Assembly: GCF_031143425.1 (NCBI RefSeq)
Contig: NC_090444.1
Location: 1,315,221,324 to 1,315,285,323 of the forward strand
Length of the DNA: 64,000 bases
Direction: 5' to 3'
From: Pleurodeles waltl
Lineage: Eukaryota > Chordata > Amphibia > Caudata > Salamandridae
Position numbers and translations under genes: made by a program. The first letter of the stretch is position 1; each line of letters begins with the position of its first letter. This document shows, one piece after another, positions 49,188 to 61,669 of this stretch. The notes beneath the pieces were generated by a model. That model was not told where the DNA came from. It ran no database searches and was given only the letters and a program-made list of their open reading frames with translations.

Positions 49188-49461
49188 CTGACATGCGTTG
49201 ACTTCAGACCTCATGGTGAGTTTGCTGTCAAGGATGATACTGAGGTTTCTGGTGTGCTCAGATGGGGTTGGGGTGGGCCTCAGTTCTGTGGGCCTCCAGG
49301 AGGTGCCTCAAGGGGAGTTTTCACTGCCGAAGATCAAGTGTTCTGCTGGTCATGCATTGGTGGAAGTTGGTTCTGGCAGTGGTGGAGTTTTCGGAGAGGG
49401 AGAGGATGAGTTGTGTGTCATTAATTCAGGATATAATGTTGAGTCTGTGGGATCTGACAAA

Positions 49462-49629
49462 GGGCCTGATTTTCAGTTTGGCAGATGGGTCACCCTATCA
49501 CAAAAGTGACAGATATCCCACACACCGTTTTACAATTACCATAGGCTATTATGGGATCGCAATTCAGCGGACAGAATACCCGTCCATTTATGACAGGGTA
49601 ACCTCTCCACAAAACACTGAATCAGGCTC
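49462..49629. mobile_element. Small MITE in the LINE RT
   Basis: Ends GGGCCTGATTTTCAG and, inverted, GAGCCTGATTCAGTG, about 168 bp, splitting the LINE RT just before its active-site motif. The target duplication is not clear. Confidence 0.6.
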
Positions 49630-51789
49630 TATGTTGGCAAGGGGGGGGGTGTATGTTGATGAGGGTGGGGCTAAGTGATGAGCCTTGAAGGAGTCCGCAG
49701 ATGAATGATTTGGGTTCGGAGGTGTAGGATAGATGGTGGGCTTGTTGTGTTCTGCTGGTGAGGAAGGAGGCAATCCAACTGAGGGTGGCTCCTCGGATGT
49801 CTATATTGTGAAGTCTGGTGATGAGCATGTGGTGGGAGATGGTGTTGAAGGCTGCTGAGAGATGGAGGAGGATAATGGCAGATGTCTCTTCTTTGTCGAG
49901 GAGGGCCCATATGGCTGTGATCAGGGCTGTCCTGGTGCTCTGGTTGCTGCAGAATAAGGATTGGGAATCGTCCAGGAGGTGATTGTGTTCCAGGTAGATA
50001 GTGAGCTGTTGGTTGATTACTTTTTCAATTACTTTGGCCGGGAAAGGGAGAAAGGAGATGAGTCCATAGTTGCTGCGGTCACTGGGGTCCACTAAAGGTT
50101 TCTTTAGCAGGGGATTGACTTCTTTGTGCGTCCAGTCTTCTCGGAAGGTGTCATAATCTAATGAAGTGTTGAGAAGGGTAGAAAGTTTGAGGCCGATCCT
50201 GGATACTTCCAGGTTGACGATTTGGTGAGGTCATGGGTCAGATGGGGCCCCTGAGTGGATGGATTTCATGACAGTGATTGTGTCCTGAGGTGGTCCCAGG
50301 TGGTTAGCCTTGGACTGGTTGTGTGTGTGTGGAGGTATGGGTGTTGAAAAAGTCTTTGGGTTTGAGTTGGGGGGGTTGACATTTCTGTAGAGTTTCGCAA
50401 TTTTGTTGTGGAAGAAATCTGAATGGCTGCTGCATAGGTTCTGAGAGGGAGAGATGTTCCTTGTCATCATTGCAGGGCTGGTGAATTCAGAAGAGCTCCT
50501 TACTGTCATTGAAGCTAGTTTCGATGCATGTTGCCACAAGTTTTGTTTTCATCTCACATAGCTGGTGGTAGTGTAGGTTGAGTGCTGATTTATAGGAGGT
50601 TCTGTCTGCTGGGTCTTTGTTGGTGTGCCACTTCTCTCAAGGTGCTGCAGTGGTGCTTGGTTGTACTGAGGTCTTCAGCATACAAGCTGGCTTCCTTGGT
50701 GGATCTTCTGTGTTTCCTATTCTTGATGGGGGCAACATTGTCAGCGTAGTCAGTGATCAGGTGTTGAAGCTACTGACATCCTGGTTCATGTTCAAGGGTG
50801 TTGGTCCATGCGGTCTCTGCGGCCTTGTTCAATTCCAATGGGTGGCGTTGAGTTGTGCTGGGGGGGTTGTTACGGGGGTTATTATGATGAAGTGTACAAT
50901 TGAGTGGTTGGTCCAAGTGAGTTTGGTGGTGTGGCTCAATTTGATGCAGTCACTGGAGGTGAATATGGGGTTAAGCGTGTGTCCTGCGATGTGGGTAGAG
51001 TCATATTGGTTGAGGCCGGTGCTGTTCAGACTGTCAAGGAGGTTAGCAGAGTTAAGGTCAGTTATGTAGTTGAAGTGGAAGTTGAGGTCGCCTAGAAACA
51101 TGTAGTTTTTTGAGACAATGGTGAGGGGGGAATGAAATCGGTGATGAGGTTGCAGAAGGTGGTTTGAGGTCCCAGTGTACAGTATGAGAGTGTTCCCCTA
51201 ATGGTGGATTTCTCACCCATTTGGATAGTGAAGTTTAGATGTTCTGTTGCTGGGATGGTGTTGTCTGTGGAGATAATGAATTTGATGGCATCTCTGTGGA
51301 AGATGATGATTCATCCCCCTGGCTTTTTGATGCAGTCATGATGGGTGATTATGTATCCTGCTGGCATGGCAGTGGCAATGTTGGGGGCTGAAGCAGGGTT
51401 TGGTGAGGAAGACGATGTTGGGTGCAGGAGTGTTAATAAGCTCCCAGACCTTTGTGGTGTGTTTGCTGAGTGAGTATTGAGGAAGGTGCATGTGAGAGGG
51501 TGCTGGGTAGCACCAAGTGTTGCACGTTAAGTGGCCTGGGTGGTGCTGAGAGGATTTGTGGCAGGTGAAGTGGCAGAAGGTGCAGGTGAAAGGCTCTTCC
51601 ATGGAGCATGCTGCGGTGCTATGGTAGTGTTAGGTACGACGTCCAAGATCGAGGGAAGTAGAAGTGTGGCCGTGGGTAGTGGTTAGGCCAGGGTTCCTAG
51701 TGTTGGGCGTGGTACAGGTGCGGACGGGTACAGATGGACTTGCCATAGGCATGACAGTAGCAGGCTGTGCTGCGACCGCCATTAAGTAG

Positions 51790-52140
51790 GTCCTGTGAGG
51801 TGGGGGGGCACTAGGAGGAGGCGCTGGAGGAGGGGGAAAGAGGAGGTGGAGGGAGTGGGGAAAAGAGCGGAAAAAAGGCAAAAAGGGCAGCAGCAAAAGT
51901 GGATTAAAGGAGCCCAAAGAGGGCAGAAAAGGCAAAAAGAGTGTAAAAAAGAATGAAGGAATAAGGTGAGAATGAAGCAATAGGCAAAAGACTGAAGAGG
52001 AGAGTAAGAAAAACAGGCTGAAACAGGGTGGCGGCAGCAGCAGCAAAAAGGAAGGGAAAGAGAACAGGGGCAGCAAAAAGGGCTGAAAAGAGAGCAGGAA
52101 TGCAGCAGAGGAGACAGGGCCTCGAAAAATGAGAACACAG
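51790..52140 (+). repeat. Purine-rich tract at LINE 5' region
   Basis: The plus strand is dominated by AAAAGGGCAG, GAGGAGG and GGAAAGAG words. Minus-strand frames are correspondingly Phe/Leu/Ser/Pro-rich. It may be the 5' untranslated part of the LINE or a simple repeat next to it. Confidence 0.6.
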
Positions 52141-52194
52141 ATCCTGGAGCTGGCCAAAAGCCATTAGACGTAGGTGGAGAGCTGGCATCCGTGC

Positions 52195-53645
52195 TACAAA
52201 CGTGGGATACTTAGGAAATAGCAAAACTGGTTTATGCCCGTGGGTCAAGGCTATTTCTTTTTAGATAAATTATACACATAAGCTGATGACTGTTGTTGTT
52301 GCCATTTCTACTTTTCTAAAACCTGTGAGATTTCTCCCTATTATATGATTCACAACTTGCTCTAGTCATCAAGCCTCAGTAGCTGATAATAATGTCTAAG
52401 TTAAATAGAGGTATTGAGCTCTATATTTTGGAAGTATATTAGTCTCTTTCTAACTTTGGAATTTGCCAATTTCTATTTCATTAACTGACTAGATTATTAT
52501 GTTCTATTTTCTTTGACACTTAAATTATATGAAACTTCTTTTTTGAAACACTGAAAACATTTGAATGTTACAATAAAGATGTATATTTGACATTGTTTGC
52601 TATTTGTGCCTTAACATTGTTTTAAATACACCCTTGATAAAAAAATAGAGAAAGCAAATTCAAATGTAATCTGTACTTATAAAACAGCTGCAAAAATCCA
52701 CAAAGAGGATCTTTATATGTGTTGAACAGACAATGCAGAGGCTAAAGGCCTAAGAATGCATGGATAGCCGTGCCATATTCAATTTTGTTGACTTACCCTG
52801 TCTGCTTTCCTATAATAACCTCACAATCTGTAATATGAGAAGAGGTGTTTTGTTTGCTCCAACAGTAGAGCCCTAGGTTCTGCTGGGTTCGGGGTGGTAC
52901 CCAAAAAATAGTCTCATATGCATTGTAGGAATGCTCTAGCCCCTCACCAGCCTTTGTGGAGAAAGATAGTTGGTGGTGGCTTTATGATATACACGGACTG
53001 AAGGCATTTTTACTCGTCGACCTAGGTGAGGTGGCCCAACATCTTCTCCCTTAAACTGGATTCAGCCTTCTATATCTGAGAATCTTTGCTTCCACCTCAG
53101 TATGTGTTGCATGATTTTCCTTGTGTAATGATGTGTGACACGTGAATTGGAGTGCATCCGCAGTGTGAATGGTGACTTGTACAAGGAAAGACTAAATGTA
53201 GCACAAAGTGGATCTTCCTTTTCAGGTTGCCTTTGTGCATGTGGATAAGAAAATGCAGATTGTTATCCATATGATCTTTGCGTCAGAGAGTCTATATTAT
53301 CTGAAAGGGTTGAGATAATCATGTTGCAAGACCCTAAAATTTGCCCTGTACTAGGATCAAGATGAAACTAGTTTGGCCATCTGGTGAACAGCGTACACTT
53401 TTTTTATCAGCAACAACCTAATCACACATAGGAAACTTGGCCTAGGAGGCCAAATACTTCTCACCAATTATATACTGCTGTCATGGACATGCCTTCATGA
53501 AGCCTAGAAAAATGCTTCATGCAATGGCTGGCTCAAATGCTTTACCTGAAGTAGGCCAAACTTCTGATTACACCTACGTTTCAGTTAGACTCCTGGTTTA
53601 CATAAGAGCTGGACTTTGGAAGTGAAGTCATTCTTTACTCGACAT
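52195..53645. other. No gene recognised
   Basis: AT-rich sequence, no supported features. Confidence 0.45.
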
Positions 53646-53648
53646 AAA

Positions 53649-54413
53649 GGCCCTCATTTCAACCTCGGGTTCCGCCGGGCCGAAGACCGCCAGTGTTGGC
53701 GGTCTTCCACCAACCATATTATGACTGCTGGCGACCCTCTGCCCTTTTTTGGATGGAGAGCCACCAGCAGCCATACTGGCGGTCGGCGGTGCAGTAAAGG
53801 CTGGTCCACCGTCACCGCCACGTCATCAGAACACCACCCACTGAAATATGACTGAGTATTCGGCGTGGCGGTGTTCTTGTGACGGGATGCTGGCGGCGGA
53901 GCAGCCCCCATGGATCCCGTTCCCTCCCAGAAGATCACCGGAACAGGTAAGGTGATCATCCGTTAGGGGAGGTGGGTGAGGGGGGTGTTGTGTGGTGTGT
54001 GCGTGCATGGGGGTGTGTGTGTGAGTGTATAGAGGGGTGGTAGAGGGGTCGTGGGTGTTGGGGGAGGACTCAGGGGAGTGGGAGTGGGAAGGGGGAGACC
54101 CCAATCAGTGGCAGGGAACAAATTCCCTGGCACTGATGGTGCAGACCGCCATGGATTTTGTGGCGGTTGAAAACCCCACAAAATCCATGGCGGTATGCGG
54201 GGTCCTGATACCGCCGGCGGACTAGGGACTGCCCCGGGCTGCGGACCGTTGTCTCCAGCCTGGTGGTTGTTACCGCCGTGGCGGACGGTGCCGGACATTG
54301 GCGGTTTGGCATATGCCACACTGCCAATGTCATAATGGGGCGGTAATGACCGCTGGCCTGTTTGCGTTCTTACCGCCCTTTTTGCACCGTCCGCTAGGGT
54401 TGTAATGAGGGCC
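53649..54413. mobile_element. Harbinger-type non-autonomous element
   Basis: 765 bp with ends GGCCCTCATTTCAACC and, inverted, GGCCCTCATTACAACC, and a perfect 3-bp duplication AAA (53646-53648, 54414-54416). The right terminus matches the three-gene Harbinger element, so it is the best candidate dependant of that family. It contains GT-rich simple sequence (53960-54060) and a strong hairpin: CCGCCATGGATTTTGTGG near 54148 pairs with CCACAAAATCCATGGCGG ending near 54194. It has no coding. Confidence 0.9.
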
Positions 54414-54416
54414 AAA

Positions 54417-55060
54417 ATGCCATAAAAGCATAAAACGTAAATACATACTATATTAAACAATTCATAAAACCGACATGGAGCACAGCTTACAGCCTCATTA
54501 ATTTGTTAGTGATTCAGATCGACTTCTGATTTATAATGCACTCTTAATAAAATTCACTATTGCACCCCATATTGCTATTGAAGAAAGTCTTTGTAAAAAC
54601 TCCAAAGCAGGGATATGTTGTACAAAACCAGCCTGATGCAGTAAAGGTACTAGAAAAGTTTATCTGGGGTGTGAATATAGAGGGCAAAACAGGATAAAGT
54701 GACACGTGCTTTGCTTTGAAACGTAATTACAGTGGGATGGGGGTAAATCATATTTCCATGTCCCTTGGGTGGAAAATGTAATCTAAAAGAAGTTAAATAA
54801 AAACATTGGCTTGGGTTCTCAAACCAAGATAAATATAGTTTGACGTGTTTCACTATAACTATCGTGACTTATACCTCCACAGACTTCAGTAACAAAGGCA
54901 TTGCGTGATCTTCAACTCATACAGATGTCTGCATGGCATGATCTTACAATGTCTTTAGCACTACTTTTTATTGACAGGGAATGGGAGAATATTTCTGAAA
55001 GCCCCAGCCTACCAAAAAGTGCTTTTACCTAAGCCAGCCACGGTATTTTATTCATATTTT
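54417..55060. other. No gene recognised
   Basis: AT-rich spacer without supported features. Confidence 0.45.
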
Positions 55061-56540
55061 GTAAGGATAAACAGTCTGCAATGCTTTCTGTCACCAATTT
55101 TGCCCCAGAATTCTGCCAACATTTAATCCGTACCAAAGTGGAGCAATGTTTATCTGATCCTCTACAAAAATCAGACCCAGCTCTTCATGACTGATAAAAT
55201 TTGCAGTATTTTTAGGGGCAGCCAACAGCCTGCGAGCAAAACCATTTTCAACATGCTGCAGAGCGTCTACTGTTTGATAGCCCCAAACTCCTGCCCGGTA
55301 AACTGCAGCAGAAATACACTTTGTCTTAAACAGAGTGATCATCTCTCTCCATGGTATATGCTTTAGAATCCTTGCAAAGTGAAAAATCGCTTTGGTGTTC
55401 CTTGCCATTTGTGAAGATTTCACTAACGTATGCGCTTTCCAACTTGAGCTGGAGCTAAAATTTAGACCCAAATATTTAACCCCTCCATGTACTCTGTAAA
55501 AGGGCCTAATAATTTCTGTAGACCGTTGGATGTTTGAGCAATTAAAACCGCATTATCGGCGTATAAAAGTATATGGAGAAATTTCTCACCCATCTTGGGT
55601 CCGTCCACCCCTGCCTTTGCAGGATATTCAGTTATTCCCTTATTATATAGCAAAAACAGGAAAGGGGCTAAAATGCATCCCTCTTAATGAATTTATTTGG
55701 GTAGTAAATTCTCCCTGCGGACCACAGCGTGCGGCAATCTTTAAATCATTTTGCAATTGTTTTAGCAGGAAAAGGAGGACCGATTTGAAACCCATCTACT
55801 CCATTATTGCCCAGAGTTTAACTTTCTTTACTAGGTCAAAAGCGCTGGATAAGTCTGTAAAAGGCATATCACTTAGAAACCAGCTCGTAATGAGATATGC
55901 ATTTAAGGTTTGCTTGATTGTGCCAATACCAGGTCTAAACGCAAACTGCCCATGGGTTAAAGTCTTATTTTCCGCTGCCCATGATTCCAAACATGCCAGA
56001 ATTACCCTTCCCAAAACTTTAGGTGTAGAGTCTATCTAGGTGATTGGCCTGTAACAGGCAGGTGACGCTTTGTCTCCTTTTCTGAAAATGGGGACTAAAA
56101 TAGCAGTTTCCCAAGAATCTGGGATCTTAACATCCACTGTGCTTCTTAGGACTTTGGTTAGGATCAGCCTCCACAAAGAGATATTTCTGATTTAAAGGGG
56201 TCTACAGGCACCCCTTCTGGGCTAGGGTCTTTACCAGATGCTGAGAATCACCATGGCCCCTATTCCCCCCAAAGAGCACAAGTGAACATATTGGTCTTTC
56301 CTTGTAGATGGCTTTAAATGTCTATAAGGAAGTCCAGTGGGAGGATTTTTATGAAGCTAGGTTTGATCCATCCCGCTCTCACCATTGACAAAATATCCCA
56401 CACTAACCTGAACTTTCTAAAATTTATAATAATCGGGTCTCCTGGAAATTTGCATTCAAGTGGACCAATGCCTCCAAAGTGCCACGCAAAGATGATCTTG
56501 TTATGCAAATTCCAGTGGCCCACTGTGTTCTGTTACAACC
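55061..56540 (-). pseudogene. Second LINE family, reverse transcriptase remnant
   Basis: Read on minus: SGKDPSPEGVPVDPF near 56235 (the GKAPGPDGIP-type motif), IPDSWETAILVPIFRKGD near 56130, FAFRPGIGTIKQTLN near 55945, DLSSAFDLV near 55845, LLYADNAVLIAQTS near 55560 (YADD altered to YADN), then a C-terminal part with AAVYRAGVWGYQTVDALQHV near 55310 and HEELGL near 55180. Several frameshifts and stops. The same family is present on plus at 59442-60911. It is different from the L2/CR1-like LINE at 49 kb. The 3' end was not found. Confidence 0.8.
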
Positions 56541-58630
56541 AATATGCCACCTTATTTATCAAAGCAGGAGTAGACTCCATCGCACCAGCAAAGAAAGGAG
56601 GGACATTTGCCAAAACATACAGGCAGGCTGCAGGGGGAGATGAATCGTTGGTAGGAAGGCTTCTGTCGACTACACGGCCTTACAATTGGCAATCAGCTCT
56701 GTTAATTGAGGCTATCTTCTACTTCCAGTGCCAGCAATATCCTGTGCCAGTTATTTCCACTGGTTCATCGCCCATAGAACTCCCAGATATACATCCTGAG
56801 TGTGAACTCTCACCCACTCCTGCTTGCTCGTAGGTCTGGGAGATTGATTGTTGTGCACTTAAAGTGGTATTTAATGTAACAGTGGTACCAGGTCCCCCCT
56901 TCTTGTATTTCCTGGCAAAGGAGCAATTGGAGCACCTTTAATATGCGTTATGAGTAACTTCAGATCCTCCTCCAGGGCCCAAGCCAATGAAACAGGGGGG
57001 AAAGCTTTAGGTGCAACAAATCACTAAGGCGAACTCTAATAATAGCTCATAAGGCTTCACTTGAAGTGGCTGATGGAGGCACAGGAAAATGATCAAATGG
57101 CTCTTGGTCCTGCCCAGCTTTATTTACTTTAAACTTTTGGACCTGCTTCCTATGTATAGTTACAGGTTCACAATCAGGAAAAAGGACGGGGGTCTGCTCT
57201 CATAAATTCCACTAGCCCACTGCCTTTCCCTGTGTCACTTAGCGCCACCAATGCTTCCTTTTGCACATTGTGCCCCTGTTAAAAGATTTGTTGGGGATGC
57301 AATAGCGGAGGGATTTTCAAACTGGAATGGTCTAGATAATCTAGATGGCCGGGAGGCGACATTAGAGTTGCAGCAAGATCCTCTGCTGTAAAAGATAATC
57401 TTTCTCCTGCCAGACTTATCTTGTTTGTTATCACATCAACCGTCCTAACCAGAAAGGTATTATTGTTGATTGTGATTTACACTGGGGAGCAATTTGCTGC
57501 GAAACTGGCGGGTTTTCTCATCCCTATTTCCATACACACTGTAGGCAATCTGGTCCTAATAAAGAACTGGGTCAAACACGGGACACTGGGTGAGACAACC
57601 AAGATATTATAAAGCACAGTACCTTACTTTTCCATTTATGAAGTCCACATCCGGCAGATAGAAGGCAACAAAAGAGTCTGTAATCCACATGCAAGAGAGC
57701 GGGCCTGGCCATGTTCAAGACCCCAAGGTAAATATAGAATTCTCACAATGTGCTTGTCACTTGGAATGGTACCCTCTATTGACGACTGTGCCACACGAGG
57801 TACAATCTTTGCTGCAATATATACCATAACCCATACAGATACAAAACTAATACAGGGCTGCCCCTGCCCTAGACTTGGGGATGAAATTAATTGGCAATTG
57901 TGCCATAGTATCCTCAATTATTTTAGGAAATATCAAAGGGGAAGCAGCAGGACAGGCAGTTTGCAAATGCTTCATGCAGGTTCCATTAATAGATCAGGAG
58001 GTCTGAGCAATACCAAACATTATTGCAGAGACCTACACATCTAGATTGTTGCGATAATCTCAGGGCAAGACCAAATAAGCCACAGCTTAAAGAGTAATAC
58101 TGAAAATGATAATACTAAGCAAGCACAAGAATATTCTAAAAAATGCTGGGGCAAAAAAGAACAAATAAAGATAAAACAAAATCACAGGGAAAATCTACGA
58201 GCGGGAGAGCTCTGAAAAATGTTATAATTTACTTAACTGTATTAACTTAAAACAGTCTAACAGGTATCAGTACACTGGTACAGGCACTTCTCATTCCTTT
58301 CAGGACTCATCCAACAAACGGTCTGAGAGAGCGGGCGGTCAGAACACAGACAAGAATAGTATGTGAAACCAAAAAAGTACTCACAATGCTCTTCTGAAAT
58401 CATCATAAAAAAAGGTAGAGGAACTTCCTCAACAAAAAACCCTAGTCAAAAAGAAGAAGGTTGTGGGAATTTCAGCAAAATATGCCACACATACTGTGAA
58501 CATTACTGCAGAACAGGATGTGGGCAGTGACTCTGCTAGCCAGCACAGTAGAGGTCACAATAGTTCGCTAGAATCTTCAAGGGTGTTTAGATGCAAAAGC
58601 AACTAGCGACTACATAGAAGTCAAAAACCC
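56541..58630. other. Unassigned, possibly LINE 5' or retroviral gag remnants
   Basis: Open frames at 56318-56833, 57421-57612 and 57748-58044 on plus lie between a minus-strand LINE and a plus-strand retroviral pol. I cannot match them to Gag, endonuclease or ORF1. By position either is possible. Confidence 0.3.
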
Positions 58631-58639
58631 CAGTTAAGA

Positions 58640-59441
58640 AAGTCACCCCTGCAGACAGAGTGTATAAATTGAACATACATATTGAGGGGGACATAAAGTG
58701 CACAATTATTTTCTGGGAAATCCTCACACTTAGTTATGATATTCTCTTGGCTGAAAAAGATTGGCCACTGAAGTTTGTTAGAACCCTCTCACAGGGAGAA
58801 GAAGTGATTTTACCATTGTTCCTGCTCCTTGTTCCTGAGCAAGTAGAACAAGCATACGCTGCAGAATAGGCTATTGCACAAGCCCCTGCATTATACAGCA
58901 GCCATGTGGGCTGGTATAAGGACTCACCTTATCACGTAGTACCCATAAGGCCCAGCCTGCAATGGCAACCACAATACCCAATAAAACGAGAAGCAAAAGC
59001 TCCTGTGAGGAAGATTCTCTCACAACTTGAGCGCCAGGGAGTAATTGAACCCTGTGTACCTCCTATGAACAACCCCATGTTCCCAGTAGCTAAGCCAGAT
59101 CCCTCCTACAGAATACTCTTAGATTACAGACATTTGAACTGACAAATGCACATTTGCAATACAGAATTCACACAGTATGGTATTAAAGAACAATATTGTC
59201 TGTAAACAATATAAAACAACCCTGGGTATTTTCAAGGGGATTTTCTGCTAAAATATAGCACCTGTAAGCATGGATCTAACAGTTTTTTCTGCACTCGGCT
59301 CCCAGATCCATGTTTGCTGGCTCCTGCAAGGGTATAAGATCAGTCCAGGACTGTTCACTGCCTCGGTAACATCAATATTGCATGTTATTGAGACATTGTA
59401 CCATTCAATTACATATCTCTGATGGATGATGACTTAAATAC
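58640..59441 (+). pseudogene. Endogenous retrovirus pol, protease to RT active site
   Basis: Plus strand, frame-broken. From about 58650 a protease/RT-junction frame runs to a TAG at 58867. RT begins near 58900 with the conserved phrase LERQGVIEPC and LLDYRHLN, then decays with several stops. The catalytic box is recognisable as SLMDDDL at 59419-59438. Exactly there the reading is interrupted by a LINE insertion; the pol resumes at 60912. The overall type is a simple retroviral pol, genus not assigned. No LTRs, gag or env could be identified with confidence. Confidence 0.75.
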
Positions 59442-60911
59442 CCGGTCCTTCTGTACACTGATGATGTGGTTTTAATTGCCCGTACAGCCAATGGTCTCCA
59501 AAGCCTGATGGATCTTTTTTGAATCTTTATGCAAGATTTAGATTTGAAAGTAAATTTTACAGCGACCTATGCTAGGGCTTGTGGCCCCCGAAATACAACA
59601 TCAAAACAATTTACCATGGGAGGAAACATCGTAAATAAAGTAAAAGACTTTTGTTATTTAGGTTTGCATGTAAGCTCTTCCATGTCTCGGAATTTCCATC
59701 TTACTATTAAGACCCAACAAATGGTAAGAAATCAGGAAGCAATATTTTGCTTTTTCTGCAAACTAGGCGACAGACCAGTTCAGATATAATTCAAAATGTG
59801 TATCATCAGCCACTTATGGTGGGGGGTTTGTGGGATCACACCAAAGTAGACTCTCTCCAACGTGTCGAGAACAAATTTGTGCATAGATTATTGCTTGTAC
59901 CCAAGAATGTATCAAACATCATCTGCCATGAGGAACTGGGACTACTGCATATTGAGGACTTGACTGGCGTCGCCCCACTCTTGGTGTGGCTGAAATTCTA
60001 GTCAAATCCTGCGGCTAGTTTGGTACAAGATTGTATGACCAACTAAATACAACTGGCCAAATCTAATAGAATTCCATGGCTCACATTTTTTAAAACCTCT
60101 TTCTGGAATTTAGGACTGGAGAATATGTTTACTCACCCAGAGGTCTTGCCTACAAATGCAAAGGAATTGGTTAAAAAACGATATACTGAGTATATTTTGA
60201 ATCTTATATTCCAGGGGGCCCCGCGTTTGAAAACCTTTGATCCCTATGCCCAGATTTCAACCACGATTTCAATGGATCCCTATTTAATCTGGTTTCCGAG
60301 TTCTTCATCATACCCCCTCCTTGCCTTATTTAGATTAAACTTGATACATTTCAGAGTGGCCTTCCCAAAGCAATGTACCTGGCAAAAAGTGCTCCCGAAT
60401 TGTCCCTGTGAAACTTTTTCCAAGCAAGCAAAGCACATGCCACTTTTTTCTATTTTGTTCACTTTATACTGCTCCCAGACACATCTTTATATTGCCCCTT
60501 TTACGTAAATTACGAATTACATCTTATAAGGATGCATTGATCAGTGTTAAAAAATAGTCATCAATACAAATTTGTTACTCTGTTTTAAATTTTATCAGAT
60601 CTGCCATTGCTATTAAGAAATTATATGAACTGGTTGAAGCAATTGCATATTAATTCAAGTTGGAATAGTATAAGATTTTTAATTGATTTTGCAACACTTG
60701 TTATATGTAACTTATTATATTTTATTTAAGCATTATTATGAAAATGTTGATATAAGTAATCGTAATTAGCTTTGTACTTTGGTTATGTGAAAAATGTTTT
60801 ATTATTATTGTCTCATATATCTTGCACTGTATCCTAACTATTTTTAATCTTACGTATAATGAATCTGTACTTTTATTGCATTTGCTGAATAAAACAATTT
60901 ATCTGACTGAC
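59442..60911 (+). mobile_element. 5'-truncated LINE inserted in retroviral pol
   Basis: 1470 bp flanked by a 12-bp target duplication TGACTTAAATAC (59430-59441, 60912-60923). It begins within RT at LLYTDDVVLIARTANG, continues through the RT C-terminal part (NVYHQPLMVGG, HEELGLLHIED) and a Cys/His knuckle (CPCETFSKQAKHM, near 60405), then an AT-rich 3' untranslated region with AATAAAA and a (TGAC)n tail at 60904-60911. It is the same family as 55061-56540, inserted by target-primed reverse transcription and cut short at the 5' end. Confidence 0.93.
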
Positions 60912-61240
60912 TGACTTAAATACTCATTCAGCCAGAGTAAATCGCATTGTTTCGGAATGTGCAGAATAAGGCTACCAATTAAATTTTAAGAAAACAAAAA
61001 TTGCCTGTATAAGTGTCCTATTCTTAGGATACTAGTTATCAAATGAAGGGAAAAGCCTGGCACCAAAATTCCTTGAGAAGTGTGCTCAATTAACACCAAA
61101 TACCATTAAACTACAATCCTTGTTAGGATTTTTTTTAATTTTAACAGAACATACATTCTAGACTATGCACAATGCATAAAACCACTGCATGATTTATTTC
61201 ATCAGATTTTTTCAGTAAACATTTGACACCGAAACACACA
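60912..61240 (+). pseudogene. Endogenous retrovirus pol, RT thumb region
   Basis: Continues the retroviral RT downstream of the LINE insertion: ARVNRIVSECAE, KIACISVLFLGY and KLQSLLGF phrases are typical of the RT thumb and connection. There are in-frame stops and a frameshift. It is collinear and on the same strand as 58640-59441. Confidence 0.78.
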
Positions 61241-61669
61241 AAAAACTCAGATCACTACAGACTGACATGCTTGAAGCACAATACTTACATACACGTGTAA
61301 ATAAAACAAATTTGGTCATCTGGATAATACCGGGTGTCATTGGCTTTACCTATGTCACAGTCAATGAAGGTGACACAGTGCGGATTACATATAAATCACA
61401 TTTATATTCTAATGCTGAAATGCATATGGGTGCATTGAAAAAATACTGAATGCTATTCAGGAGGCAGTCATTAAGGAGAGACAACCAGCTCAGGGGAAAC
61501 ACATTATTGTTGTCACCCCCATCCCAACCTTAAGAGGCCGCTACAAAGGCTAGCATTCCAAATACAAAAGCCTTACATCCCAGATGGATACAATGGGCCA
61601 CTTCCTTGACTGCCACTGATGTAGATTATGTGTTTGATCCTACACTACAAACACCAGTATGAAGTGTAA

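Larger units (their letters stand above)
49188..52190 (-). pseudogene. LINE (L2/CR1-like) endonuclease and reverse transcriptase
   Basis: Read on minus from about 52190: a pyrimidine-rich 5' stretch, then an AP-endonuclease-type domain (SLSKHTTKVWELI near 51480; FLGDLNFHF near 51100; AGHTLNPIFTSSDCIKL near 50960), a linker (FFHNKIAKLYRNVNP near 50420) and RT (DPSDRSNYGLISFLPFPAK near 50090; LLHLSAAFNTISHHML near 49850; LLQGSSLSPTL near 49680). After a small MITE it continues with NDTQLILSLSEN near 49430, where YADD is altered, to LGIILDSKLTMRSEVNA at 49200. Stops and frameshifts break it into at least five pieces. Endonuclease followed by RT in this form is typical of the CR1/L2 group. The 3' end is probably 46597-47281. 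Confidence 0.85.

Noticed and set aside
51630..52157. 175-codon minus-strand frame as a separate gene
   Set aside because: Mostly low-complexity translation of a purine-rich tract; the remainder reads into the LINE endonuclease region.
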